A DNA stretch of 6,173 nucleotides from Terriglobus sp. (GCA_023265355.1 JAHFTZ010000158.1:1-6173); one strand, 5' to 3'. Counted from the stretch's first letter, positions 1 through 5,653 are shown. Notes: generated from the sequence alone by a model not told the origin. Made by a program: numbers and translations.

Positions 1-134
1 TGTGACTCTACTGTCTCAAGCCAGGGATTCTCGCGGGGCGGTTGGTAAAAGTGACCGTGAATACAAACGTAGCGCTCACCCACTGCGGCGGGGGAGACAT
101 CAGCGCGGGATTTCAATCGACGTGTACGTGCCAT
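1..134 (-). CDS. Glycoside hydrolase family 57 (DUF3536-type) protein, N-terminal fragment, runs off left edge
   Basis: Reading leftwards from an ATG at 134, the frame stays open to the window edge (44 codons plus 2 nt) and begins MARTRRLKSRADVSPAAVGE. Residues 21-39 read RYVCIHGHFYQPPRENPWL. I recognise this as the N-terminal signature of GH57-type glycosidases (alpha-amylase/alpha-mannosidase-like); the paired histidines (H26, H28) followed by QPP match the first conserved GH57 region. An in-frame TGA three codons upstream excludes a longer form. A GAGGA Shine-Dalgarno-like stretch ends 3 nt before the ATG, which is close. A GTG at codon 18 is an alternative start but has no Shine-Dalgarno. 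The catalytic nucleophile and acid lie outside the window, so activity cannot be judged. Family members act on alpha-glucans or related alpha-linked sugars and are usually cytoplasmic; the substrate here is unknown. The gene follows the glycosylase gene on the same strand after 78 nt. Confidence 0.85.
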   Translation of the reverse strand, partial: MARTRRLKSRADVSPAAVGERYVCIHGHFYQPPRENPWLETVES

Positions 135-212
135 CTGTCCTCATGCAATACGGAGCGGAAAGTAAGGCAGCGGAAGCAAAACAAGCGGTGCAGGGGTTCT
201 CAAGCTTCAGAT
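135..212 (-). other. Short gap between glycosylase stop and GH57 start
   Basis: This 78-nt gap on the coding strand contains no convincing terminator hairpin and no convincing -35/-10 pair. Near its right end it carries the GAGGA ribosome-binding stretch of the GH57 gene. Co-transcription of the two genes is therefore possible, though an unrecognised promoter cannot be excluded. Confidence 0.4.
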
Positions 213-929
213 TCATTTCGGTTGCAGTGGTTTGCCTGCTGCCAGATCGCAGGCACGCCACATATACCAGCTTGCCACGGATCGGAAGGGACGCCACTTC
301 TCCGCGCGCTTTTCCATGACGGCGACCTTGGGAAGATCGCGTGGAACCACCTTATCTGTCGGCTTAAGGCCAAGAAATGTAAGAGCAAATCCCTTGCGCA
401 CGGCATAGTCGTCTACCGGCAACACATCGGGGCGGCCCAACCGGAAGATCAGCATCATCTCCACCGTCCATCGGCCGATGCCTCGCACCTGCGTCAGGTG
501 CTCGATGATGGCCTCGTCGTCCATGCGGCGGATTCTCGCGAGAGTCGGCACCGTACCGTCGATCGTCTTCGCGGCAACATCGCGGAGAGCGAGCGCCTTG
601 TTGTGCGAAAGTCCCGCGCCGCGCAACTGCTCGTTGGGGCACTCCAGAAGATGCTCCGGCGAAGGGTGAAGTCCTATCCCGCAGACGGGGTGAAAGCTCT
701 CGATCAGGCGGCGATGGATTGTGGCAGCGGCCTTGCCGTGCAGCTGCTGGAAGACGATGGCCTCCGTCAGCGCTTCAAAGGGCGACTGCTGCCCCGCCGT
801 GCGCATGGTGAAGGCACCCGCCCGCGCGATAAGGCGACCGAGCTTCGCATCGCGCGCAGACAGATGCGCAACGGCTGCTTCCGTGTCGTAGGGCGGCTTG
901 CGCGTGCGGGCTGGATGACGTTCCGCCAT
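213..929 (-). CDS. DNA-3-methyladenine glycosylase 2 family (short AlkA/Mag1-type, HhH-GPD)
   Basis: This 238-residue protein belongs to the HhH-GPD base-excision repair superfamily. Such enzymes flip out and cleave alkylated purines such as 3-methyladenine, leaving abasic sites for cytoplasmic repair. Visible marks are FEALTEAIVFQQLHGKAA (residues 51-68, start of the glycosylase fold), the helix-hairpin-helix LTQVRGIGRWTVEMML (145-160), and LPVDDYAVRKG (170-180). D173/D174 correspond to the catalytic aspartate region of AlkA and OGG1. KWRPFRSVASWYMWR (211-225) is the typical AlkA C-terminal helix. No Cys-rich iron-sulfur tail is present, so it is AlkA/Mag1-like rather than Nth-like. At 238 residues it lacks the extra N-terminal domain of E. 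coli AlkA (282 residues) and matches the shorter Mag1-type form. The ATG at 929 has no clear Shine-Dalgarno. No Ada-like regulator is nearby, so adaptive-response control is not indicated. Confidence 0.93.
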   Translation of the reverse strand: MAERHPARTRKPPYDTEAAVAHLSARDAKLGRLIARAGAFTMRTAGQQSPFEALTEAIVFQQLHGKAAATIHRRLIESFHPVCGIGLHPSPEHLLECPNEQLRGAGLSHNKALALRDVAAKTIDGTVPTLARIRRMDDEAIIEHLTQVRGIGRWTVEMMLIFRLGRPDVLPVDDYAVRKGFALTFLGLKPTDKVVPRDLPKVAVMEKRAEKWRPFRSVASWYMWRACDLAAGKPLQPK

Positions 930-997
930 GAAGTGGATGCTAGCAGAGCAGCACGGTCCAAAGAATGGGATGCGATCGAGCGCCCGTGATCAATACG

Positions 998-1064
998 GCC
1001 AAAATCTTCGCCCTCTCGTACCCAAAATCTTCGTCATCTCGACCCAAAATCTTCGTCATCTCGA
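998..1064. repeat. 22-nt tandem repeat, three units
   Basis: Two units, 1021-1042 and 1043-1064, are identical (cccaaaatcttcgtcatctc plus ga). A diverged unit (gccaaaatcttcgccctctc plus gta) precedes them at 998-1020. The 3' half of each unit, cgtcatctcga, is the terminal sequence of the palindromic repeat, so the array looks like stepwise duplication of the repeat's outer end. The last unit runs directly into copy A. Confidence 0.9.
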
Positions 1065-1140
1065 CCGAACGCGAAGCGTGAGCGGAGAGATCTGCTTTTG
1101 TCATCGCGCAAAGCACGATCCAATGCGCCTTTGGCACATT
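1054..1140 (-). repeat. Palindromic repeat copy A (truncated, inverted relative to B and C)
   Basis: Read on the minus strand, this segment aligns with the inner hairpins and right arm of copies B and C. It keeps hairpin 1 (arms 1122-1129/1133-1140, loop ttt on the plus strand), hairpin 2 (1103-1109/1113-1119) and the arm agcagatctctccgc. It differs by an inserted ~12-nt segment around 1069-1080, which includes a small palindrome acgc-gaa-gcgt, and it lacks the left outer arm (~45 nt). It ends about 15 nt from the glycosyltransferase stop codon. Each inner hairpin carries one mismatch, which is a G-U wobble if transcribed from the minus strand. Confidence 0.85.
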
Positions 1141-1154
1141 GCCCGATCCATCGC

Positions 1155-2366
1155 CTAGCTCCTGTGCAGGATGCCCCGGCGGAGATGGAAACGCTCGCCG
1201 CGCCAGACGACCGTATCTCCCGCATAGCTCCACGCCCACAGCAGAAGACCAACGCAGTCACGCAACGGCAGCAGCCAGATGTCGCGCAGCACCTGCTCAT
1301 CGCGCAGAATACCGACACCAATCGAAAGCGCCACCGCCACGCGCGCAAGCACGGCGATAGAAAGTAATGTAAAGCTCCAAAGCTCAAAGCCGCTGGCAAC
1401 ACACGTTGCCAGCGCCCAGGCGATCACATACGTAACGGCGACGCCGAGGTATCCAGCGCGGCGCGAATCGCGCACAGAGCGCATCCAGCGCAGCTGATGA
1501 TCGCAGAAGCCGCGCAGCGTGTAGCGCGGAACCGTCGTCTCCACAATCTCCGGCACAAGCTCTACCGCATAGCCTGCACGATAAATGCGCGCACCAAGTT
1601 CATAGTCATCCGCCAGATGCTCGGCAAGAGGAGCGAAGCCGCCGATCTGCTCCAGCACTTCACGCGGCATGGCCAGCGTCGACCCCAGGCCGAAGCGCAG
1701 ACCGCCCTCCAGCATGCGCGCTGTGAGCACGCTGGGGAAAAACTCCGTCGCTATACCAAGCGCCTCGATGCGCGAGAGAAGACCGTGGCCCTTGGCCGAC
1801 GCACCAAGATAAGGCGTGGTCACCATGCCGACTCTTTTGTTTGAGCGCGACGTAAAGCCAGCGACAACGCGCGCAAGATAGTGCGGAGAGACGAGGATAT
1901 CGCTGTCATTGACGAGAAGAATCTCACCAAGCGCGTGCGGTAGCATCTGCGCCAGGTTGCTGACCTTGCCGCTGGTGCCAAGACGCTCCGGACACTCGAT
2001 CACGCGCATCGCCAGCTCCGGAAACTCCGCGCGAAGGCGGTCGATCTCCGCAACCGCAGGATCTTCGAGCGACGAGACGCCGAAGAGGATCTCGTACCGC
2101 CCCGCATACTGCTGTAAACAATGCGAGCGCAACCCAGCGTACATGCGCGCATCCACACCCTTGAGCGGCTTCAGCAGCGTAACCGTAGGTGCCGTCGCCA
2201 GCGCAGTGAGCGGATGCGTCCGCCAGTAGTGCGTGAAGCTACGTCCCGCGCGGAGCGTGAGCACCATGTAGACAAGGCCAGCGAGCGTCATCAGCGCGCA
2301 GAGGACGGCGACGGCTGTGGCTATGTGCGCGGCGAGATCGGGAGCGATTTCAGTGGAAGGATTCAC
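1155..2366 (-). CDS. hpnI: HpnI-like / ceramide-glucosyltransferase-like family 2 membrane glycosyltransferase
   Basis: With the proposed GTG start at 2366 the protein has 403 residues. An N-terminal membrane helix (~12-38) precedes a cytoplasmic GT2 catalytic domain of the GT21 type. The domain carries LLKPLKGVD (64-72), the metal/nucleotide motif NDSDI (153-157), LADDYELG (251-258) with the putative catalytic Asp, and QLRWMR (291-296) matching the (Q/R)xxRW signature. Three further hydrophobic segments follow (~305-325, 330-352, 364-383). HpnI transfers N-acetylglucosamine to bacteriohopanetetrol; the related eukaryotic enzymes glucosylate ceramide. No hopanoid or lipid gene lies nearby, so the acceptor is uncertain. 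The frame is open back to 2501, but that extension is encoded by repeat copy B and its tandem module (LRSLRSVEMTVVV...), so I reject it. The GTG lacks a clear Shine-Dalgarno, so the exact start is moderately supported; the family call is strong, HpnI specifically less so. Confidence 0.88.
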   Translation of the reverse strand: MNPSTEIAPDLAAHIATAVAVLCALMTLAGLVYMVLTLRAGRSFTHYWRTHPLTALATAPTVTLLKPLKGVDARMYAGLRSHCLQQYAGRYEILFGVSSLEDPAVAEIDRLRAEFPELAMRVIECPERLGTSGKVSNLAQMLPHALGEILLVNDSDILVSPHYLARVVAGFTSRSNKRVGMVTTPYLGASAKGHGLLSRIEALGIATEFFPSVLTARMLEGGLRFGLGSTLAMPREVLEQIGGFAPLAEHLADDYELGARIYRAGYAVELVPEIVETTVPRYTLRGFCDHQLRWMRSVRDSRRAGYLGVAVTYVIAWALATCVASGFELWSFTLLSIAVLARVAVALSIGVGILRDEQVLRDIWLLPLRDCVGLLLWAWSYAGDTVVWRGERFHLRRGILHRS

Positions 2367-2404
2367 TGAAGTAAGGATACGGGATCGCCGTTGTGAAGGA
2401 GACC

Positions 2405-2439
2405 ACCGCCACTTCGACCGACCGAAGCAAAGCACCACC
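2405..2439 (+). repeat. Single ~35-nt tandem module preceding copy B
   Basis: The unit starts accgccacttcgaccgaccg, continues aagcaaagcaccacc, and is followed at 2440 by the start of copy B (accgtcatttcgaccgaccg). It matches the 36-nt modules that precede copy C at 2937-3008, so the same module-plus-palindrome layout occurs twice. It lies in the upstream region of the glycosyltransferase gene. Confidence 0.8.
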
Positions 2440-2441
2440 AC

Positions 2442-2560
2442 CGTCATTTCGACCGACCGCAGGGAGCGGAGAAATCTGCTTCTACCATGTGCCAAAGGCA
2501 CATCAAATCGCGCTTCGCGCGATCACAAAAGCAGATCTCTCCGCTTCGGTCGAGATGACG
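2442..2560 (+). repeat. Palindromic repeat copy B (complete, 119 nt)
   Basis: The outer arms start cgtcatttcgaccga and end tcggtcgagatgacg. Each arm continues inward to agcggagaaatctgctt on the left and aagcagatctctccgc on the right, with an 8-nt asymmetric bulge (ccgcaggg) in the left arm and two non-Watson-Crick positions. The arms enclose two perfect 7-bp hairpins, atgtgcc-aaa-ggcacat (2487-2503) and atcgcgc-ttc-gcgcgat (2507-2523), giving a three-way-junction fold. Copy B starts about 17 nt past the GIY-YIG stop codon on the coding strand, so it could act as an mRNA 3'-end structure. It has no T-tract typical of intrinsic terminators. Confidence 0.92.
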
Positions 2561-2577
2561 GATGGGACTAACTAGCA

Positions 2578-2904
2578 CTAGGCTTCCTCTGGCCACTGAT
2601 AAAACTCATACGGCTTACCCCACTCCGCAGAGAGGTCCTCCCAGGTCCGGTTGCTCTCCTCAATGAGCGCAATCTTCTTTACCCTGGCCCATCGCTTGAT
2701 CTGTTTTTCTCGCGCAATCGCCGCAGGCATGTCCCCGAACTTTTCAAACCAAACGAGACGATGACACTGATAGGTAGAGGTAAAGCCGTCAAACCCACCG
2801 TTCCGATGCTGGAAGACCCGTGCCTCCAGATTGCTCGTGACCCCAACGTAGAGCGTTCGAGAACGGCTTGCCATAATGTACGTGCAAGGATGACACTCAC
2901 GCAT
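2578..2904 (-). CDS. GIY-YIG nuclease family protein (single domain, YhbQ/URI-like)
   Basis: This 108-residue protein is essentially one GIY-YIG domain of the small stand-alone bacterial class. The motif halves read TYI (8-10) and LYVGVT (18-23). They are followed by EARVFQHR (27-34) with R29 and H33 at conserved positions, WFEKF (52-56) with the metal-ligand candidate E54, and AREKQIKRW (64-72), typical of this subfamily. These are the residues needed for a metal-dependent phosphodiesterase, so it looks intact. Cellular roles of the stand-alone family are poorly defined; related domains occur in UvrC and in homing endonucleases. No DNA-binding domain is fused, and the C-terminal tail (~85-108) is short and charged. 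The ATG at 2904 fits the usual family length; its Shine-Dalgarno is weak. The gene is bracketed by direct palindromic repeats B and C with no other gene between them, suggesting a small cassette. No partner gene is evident. Confidence 0.93.
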   Translation of the reverse strand: MRECHPCTYIMASRSRTLYVGVTSNLEARVFQHRNGGFDGFTSTYQCHRLVWFEKFGDMPAAIAREKQIKRWARVKKIALIEESNRTWEDLSAEWGKPYEFYQWPEEA

Positions 2905-2936
2905 TCCGAAAATCTAGCACGCTTTACGCAACTAGT

Positions 2937-3008
2937 ACCGTCATTTCCACGGTCCGAAACAAAGCAACCGATACCGTCATTGCGACCGACCGAAGCAAAG
3001 CATCCAAC
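2937..3008 (+). repeat. Two 36-nt tandem modules preceding copy C
   Basis: Unit 1 (2937-2972) begins accgtcatttccacggtccg, and unit 2 (2973-3008) begins accgtcattgcgaccgaccg. Both continue with a(a/g)caaagca followed by a short variable tail. The third occurrence of the head is the beginning of copy C itself (from 3009). The unit head equals the outer end of the palindrome, so these look like truncated or slipped copies of it. They occupy the upstream region of the GIY-YIG gene, whose start is 33 nt away. Confidence 0.85.
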
Positions 3009-3010
3009 CC

Positions 3011-3128
3011 CGTCATTTCGACCGACCGGAGGGAGCGGAGAAATCTGCTTGTACCATGTGCCAAAGGCACATCAGATCGCGCTTCGCGCGATCAAGAAGC
3101 AGATCTCTCCGCTGCGGTCGAGAGGACG
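3011..3128 (+). repeat. Palindromic repeat copy C (complete, 118 nt)
   Basis: Copy C has the same orientation as copy B and differs from it at about eight positions including one small indel. Hairpin 1 (3056-3062/3066-3072, loop aaa) is identical to that of B. Hairpin 2 is extended to 8 bp (gatcgcgc-ttc-gcgcgatc, 3075-3093). The outer arms again carry the 8-nt left-arm bulge, here ccggaggg. Copy C lies 42 nt past the permease stop codon on the coding strand and is followed by a short direct duplication, gagaggacgaaa, at 3120-3131 and 3141-3152. Confidence 0.92.
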
Positions 3129-3170
3129 AAATCATGGTTTGAGAGGACGAAAACACAGCCGGAAACCCGC

Positions 3171-4424
3171 CTACTCGTAACGCAACGCCTCAATCGGATT
3201 CAGATTCGCCGCCTTCCACGCCGGATAGATCCCAAAGACCAGCCCAATCGTGCAGGAGATCAAAAACGCCGCCAACACCCAGCTAGCCGAGAGCAACGCC
3301 GGAAGGAAGAAGTGCATAGCCAGAACCACAAGACATCCGATGGTCACGCCAAGCAAACCTCCCACGGCACAGAGGGTCATCGCCTCCAGCGTGAACTGGT
3401 AGAGGATCGTTCGCTTGGTGGCGCCGATAGCTTTACGTATCCCGATCTCCCGCGTTCGTTCCGTCACCGAGACGAGCATAATGTTCATCACGCCCACACC
3501 GCCCACCATCAGGCCCACGCTCGACAACGCAAACATCAGGATGAAGAGACCGCCGGTAAGCTGCGTCCACAGGCGCGTAAGAGCGTCCGACCCGAACATG
3601 GCGAAGTTGTCATCCTGGTCTGACTTCACCTTGCGCCGCGCGCGCAGAACATCGCGCACCTCTTCTTCCACCGCCGGGCGATTCTTGGGGTCGTCGTACT
3701 TCAGGCTCAGCCAGTAGTCGAGCACCTCGGGGTGGAGCTTGTGGAAGGTTGTGATCGGAAAGAAGGCGAAGTCGTCATCCGGATTCTTTCCACTGCTGAA
3801 GGCCTGCTTGAAGCTATCGAGGGTTCCGATAACGGTGAAGGTCATTCCGGCGGCGGTGATCTCCTGTCCGATCGGATCGAGACCAGGGAAGAGCGTCTCG
3901 GCTGCGTCGTGCGCGAGCACGGTCACGTTGGCGGATCGCTCCTCATCCATCCGGTTGAAGAAACGGCCACGCACGATATGCCAGTCGTTGACGTCGCGCG
4001 AGGTCCAGGACTCGCCACCCAGCGGAGCGTTCTCCACCTTGTGCCCGTTGGCCTTGAGAATCGACATGCCTGCTCCACCAAAGGCGTCGAAGTTCTGGTA
4101 ACGCAGCGAGGCGGCAACGCTGGCGACATGCGGCAGGTGCATCAGCGCCTGCGCGTCTTCATAGGTGAGCTGCTTGCGCAGAAGCATCGCTGGCGTAGGT
4201 CGCTTTCCGAAGACCTCGAAGCGAAAGATCATGAGCGTGTTCGTTCCCAGCTCGGAGATCATGCCGTTCACGTTATCGTTCAGACCGTTAATCACGCTGG
4301 ACATGATGATCACCGTGATCACGCCGATGACGATACCGAGAATAGTAAGACCGCTGCGCAGCTTGTTGGCGCGCAACGTATCCAGCGCCATCTTGATCGT
4401 CTCTTTCTGGTCGCTGAGTCGCAT
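3171..4424 (-). CDS. MacB/FtsX-type ABC transporter permease (second gene of pair)
   Basis: This 417-residue protein has the full MacB-type permease layout. It comprises a cytoplasmic N-terminal amphipathic stretch and first membrane helix (~24-46), a large periplasmic core domain (~47-285), then three C-terminal helices (~289-318, 343-376, 381-403). The hallmark cytoplasmic loop NIMLVSVTERTREIGIRKAIGA (split across ~314-335) couples to the ATPase. The usual ending YPAWKAANLNPIEALRYE (400-417) is present, so the gene is complete. Known relatives work by mechanotransmission, driving periplasmic efflux or lipoprotein/peptide handling rather than classic import. The ATG shares one base with the preceding permease's TAA stop (TAATG). 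An AGGAG Shine-Dalgarno lies 9 nt upstream inside that gene, implying translational coupling and heterodimer formation. No ATP-binding subunit or membrane-fusion protein gene is in the window, so the substrate cannot be assigned. Confidence 0.95.
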   Translation of the reverse strand: MRLSDQKETIKMALDTLRANKLRSGLTILGIVIGVITVIIMSSVINGLNDNVNGMISELGTNTLMIFRFEVFGKRPTPAMLLRKQLTYEDAQALMHLPHVASVAASLRYQNFDAFGGAGMSILKANGHKVENAPLGGESWTSRDVNDWHIVRGRFFNRMDEERSANVTVLAHDAAETLFPGLDPIGQEITAAGMTFTVIGTLDSFKQAFSSGKNPDDDFAFFPITTFHKLHPEVLDYWLSLKYDDPKNRPAVEEEVRDVLRARRKVKSDQDDNFAMFGSDALTRLWTQLTGGLFILMFALSSVGLMVGGVGVMNIMLVSVTERTREIGIRKAIGATKRTILYQFTLEAMTLCAVGGLLGVTIGCLVVLAMHFFLPALLSASWVLAAFLISCTIGLVFGIYPAWKAANLNPIEALRYE

Positions 4425-5653
4425 TAGACATCACTCCTGAGCGCGACGATGGGATCGAGATCCGCCGCCTTACGTGCTGGATAAACACCGAAGAAGACCC
4501 CCGTCACCGTGCTGACGAAGAGGCCCACAAGGATGCTCCACACCGCGACGTTCGCCGGAAAACCCGCAACGATCGTAACGCCGTACGCCACAATCACCCC
4601 GCCAATAACGCCGATGACACCGCCGACAAGACTCATCAATGCGCTTTCGATAATGAACTGCGCCATCACATCCTTCTTGCGCGCGCCCACGGCCTTGCGA
4701 ATGCCGATCTCGCGCGTGCGCTCCGTCACGCTCACCAGCATGATGTTCATAATCACGATGCCGCCCACCACCAGCGAGATCCCCGCCGCGGGAATCGCAA
4801 TCGCAGCGAACCAGCCCGTGATCTGCTTCATGATGGTCGCAAAGGCGTCATTCTGGTCCAGGTTGAAGTCATCATCGGAACCGGGAATGTCATGACGGAA
4901 GGCGCGCATGAGCACGCGCACCTCCTCCATGGCGTCCTGCATCGCCAGGCCGGAGCCCCCCTTTGCCTTCAGGAAGATCGTGACCGACTTCTGCATGCCG
5001 TAGCTGCGCTGAAACGCGGGCAGCGGAACGGCTATCCAGTTGTCCTGGCTTTGCCCCAGCGTCTTGCCCTGCTTCGCGCCCACACCGACGACCGTGTACG
5101 AAACACCGTCCACACGGATCTCTTTGCCGATGGGGTCTTCGCTTTTCAGCAGGTTTTCCTGAATGTCTGTGCCGATGAGGGCGACGTGCGCTGAGTGGTC
5201 TTCCTCCGACTGCGTGAAGGTGCGGCCCTGCGCGATGTCCAGGTTATTCAGGACGGGCATGCCACTCGTCCATCCGCGCAGGGTCACATCCGTAACGGAT
5301 TCCGTACTGAACTTCACCGTGCCGCGTGTCGTCTGCTGCACCCCAATCAGGGCGCACTTTTGGCACTGCTCCACCAGCCAGCGGTAAGCATCCACCTGGA
5401 TATTCTTGCGCTTCTGAAACTTGGTGTAGTCCTCGAAGCTGGTAATCGCCGTCGGCTGCTTGCTTACCGTGAAGACATCGCTTCCAAAGGTATTGAGCTT
5501 CTGGTCCACATAGGCGTTCGCGCCGTTCACCAGCGTGACCACAGCGATGACGGAGGCGACGCCGATCATCACGCCCAGAAGCGTGAGTACAGTTCGGAGT
5601 TTGTTCGCCCAGAGCGACTGCAAAGCGAGTTTGAAGGCTTCTTTCAGATCCAT
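4424..5653 (-). CDS. MacB/FtsX-type ABC transporter permease (first gene of pair)
   Basis: This 409-residue protein shares the architecture of its neighbour: helix 1 (~20-43), periplasmic core (~44-278), and helices at ~280-305, 333-363 and 370-392. It has the same TERTREIGIRKAVGA coupling loop (310-324) and a closing YPARKAADLDPIVALRS (391-407). The periplasmic cores of the two permeases are clearly diverged, which fits an obligate heterodimer rather than a recent duplication. The core carries C97-Q-K-C100, a CxxC that could form a disulfide in the periplasm; I do not know whether it is conserved. The start codon ATG at 5653 has no obvious Shine-Dalgarno, and an ATG 17 nt upstream is out of frame. 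It is the first gene of the operon and is transcribed away from the hydrolase gene, so its promoter should lie in 5654-5813. The nucleotide-binding partner must be encoded elsewhere. Confidence 0.95.
   Translation of the reverse strand: MDLKEAFKLALQSLWANKLRTVLTLLGVMIGVASVIAVVTLVNGANAYVDQKLNTFGSDVFTVSKQPTAITSFEDYTKFQKRKNIQVDAYRWLVEQCQKCALIGVQQTTRGTVKFSTESVTDVTLRGWTSGMPVLNNLDIAQGRTFTQSEEDHSAHVALIGTDIQENLLKSEDPIGKEIRVDGVSYTVVGVGAKQGKTLGQSQDNWIAVPLPAFQRSYGMQKSVTIFLKAKGGSGLAMQDAMEEVRVLMRAFRHDIPGSDDDFNLDQNDAFATIMKQITGWFAAIAIPAAGISLVVGGIVIMNIMLVSVTERTREIGIRKAVGARKKDVMAQFIIESALMSLVGGVIGVIGGVIVAYGVTIVAGFPANVAVWSILVGLFVSTVTGVFFGVYPARKAADLDPIVALRSDV
4434..4438 (-). promoter_or_regulatory. Shine-Dalgarno AGGAG for the second permease
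   Basis: On the minus strand the sequence reads AGGAG, 9 nt, then the ATG at 4424. The site lies inside the last codons of the upstream permease, and the stop/start junction is TAATG. Ribosomes ending the first gene can therefore restart on the second, fixing the ratio of the two subunits. This also settles the start codon of the second permease. Confidence 0.8.

Larger units (their letters stand above)
930..1154. other. Intergenic region holding tandem units and repeat copy A
   Basis: This non-coding stretch lies between the glycosyltransferase stop (1155) and the glycosylase start (929). Frames open across it translate to low-complexity repeat-derived peptides with motifs such as SVEMTKI, and I reject them as genes. 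About 998-1064 is a 22-nt tandem array and about 1054-1140 is repeat copy A. The remaining 930-997 presumably carries the glycosylase promoter, but I see no well-spaced -35/-10 pair. Confidence 0.7.

Noticed and set aside
42..989. Long plus-strand open frame (315 codons) over the glycosylase gene
   Set aside because: It is antisense to a well-supported HhH-GPD protein, its product has no recognisable motif, and it runs into repeat-rich non-coding DNA. It is a GC-driven shadow.
940..1239. Minus-strand open frame of 99 codons over copy A
   Set aside because: Its product contains the repeat-derived SVEMTKILGRDDEDFG-type pattern and overlaps the end of the glycosyltransferase gene. It is translated repeat DNA, not a gene.
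2442..2560. Copy B as a CRISPR repeat or tRNA-like gene
   Set aside because: There are no regularly spaced spacers, no anticodon arm or CCA-compatible acceptor, and the fold is a three-way junction with 3-nt loops. A dispersed palindromic repeat fits better.
2442..2560. Copy B as a classical intrinsic terminator
   Set aside because: The stems are strong but no T-tract follows on either strand. Transcription termination is possible but not supported by sequence.
2911..2916. TAGATT with preceding TGC as an extended -10 promoter for the GIY-YIG gene
   Set aside because: It lies 6 nt from the start codon, would require a leaderless transcript, and has no matching -35.
3732..4427. Plus-strand open frame of 231 codons opposite the second permease
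   Set aside because: It is antisense to a clear membrane protein with conserved motifs, its Arg/His-rich product has no recognisable fold, and no Shine-Dalgarno or promoter supports it.
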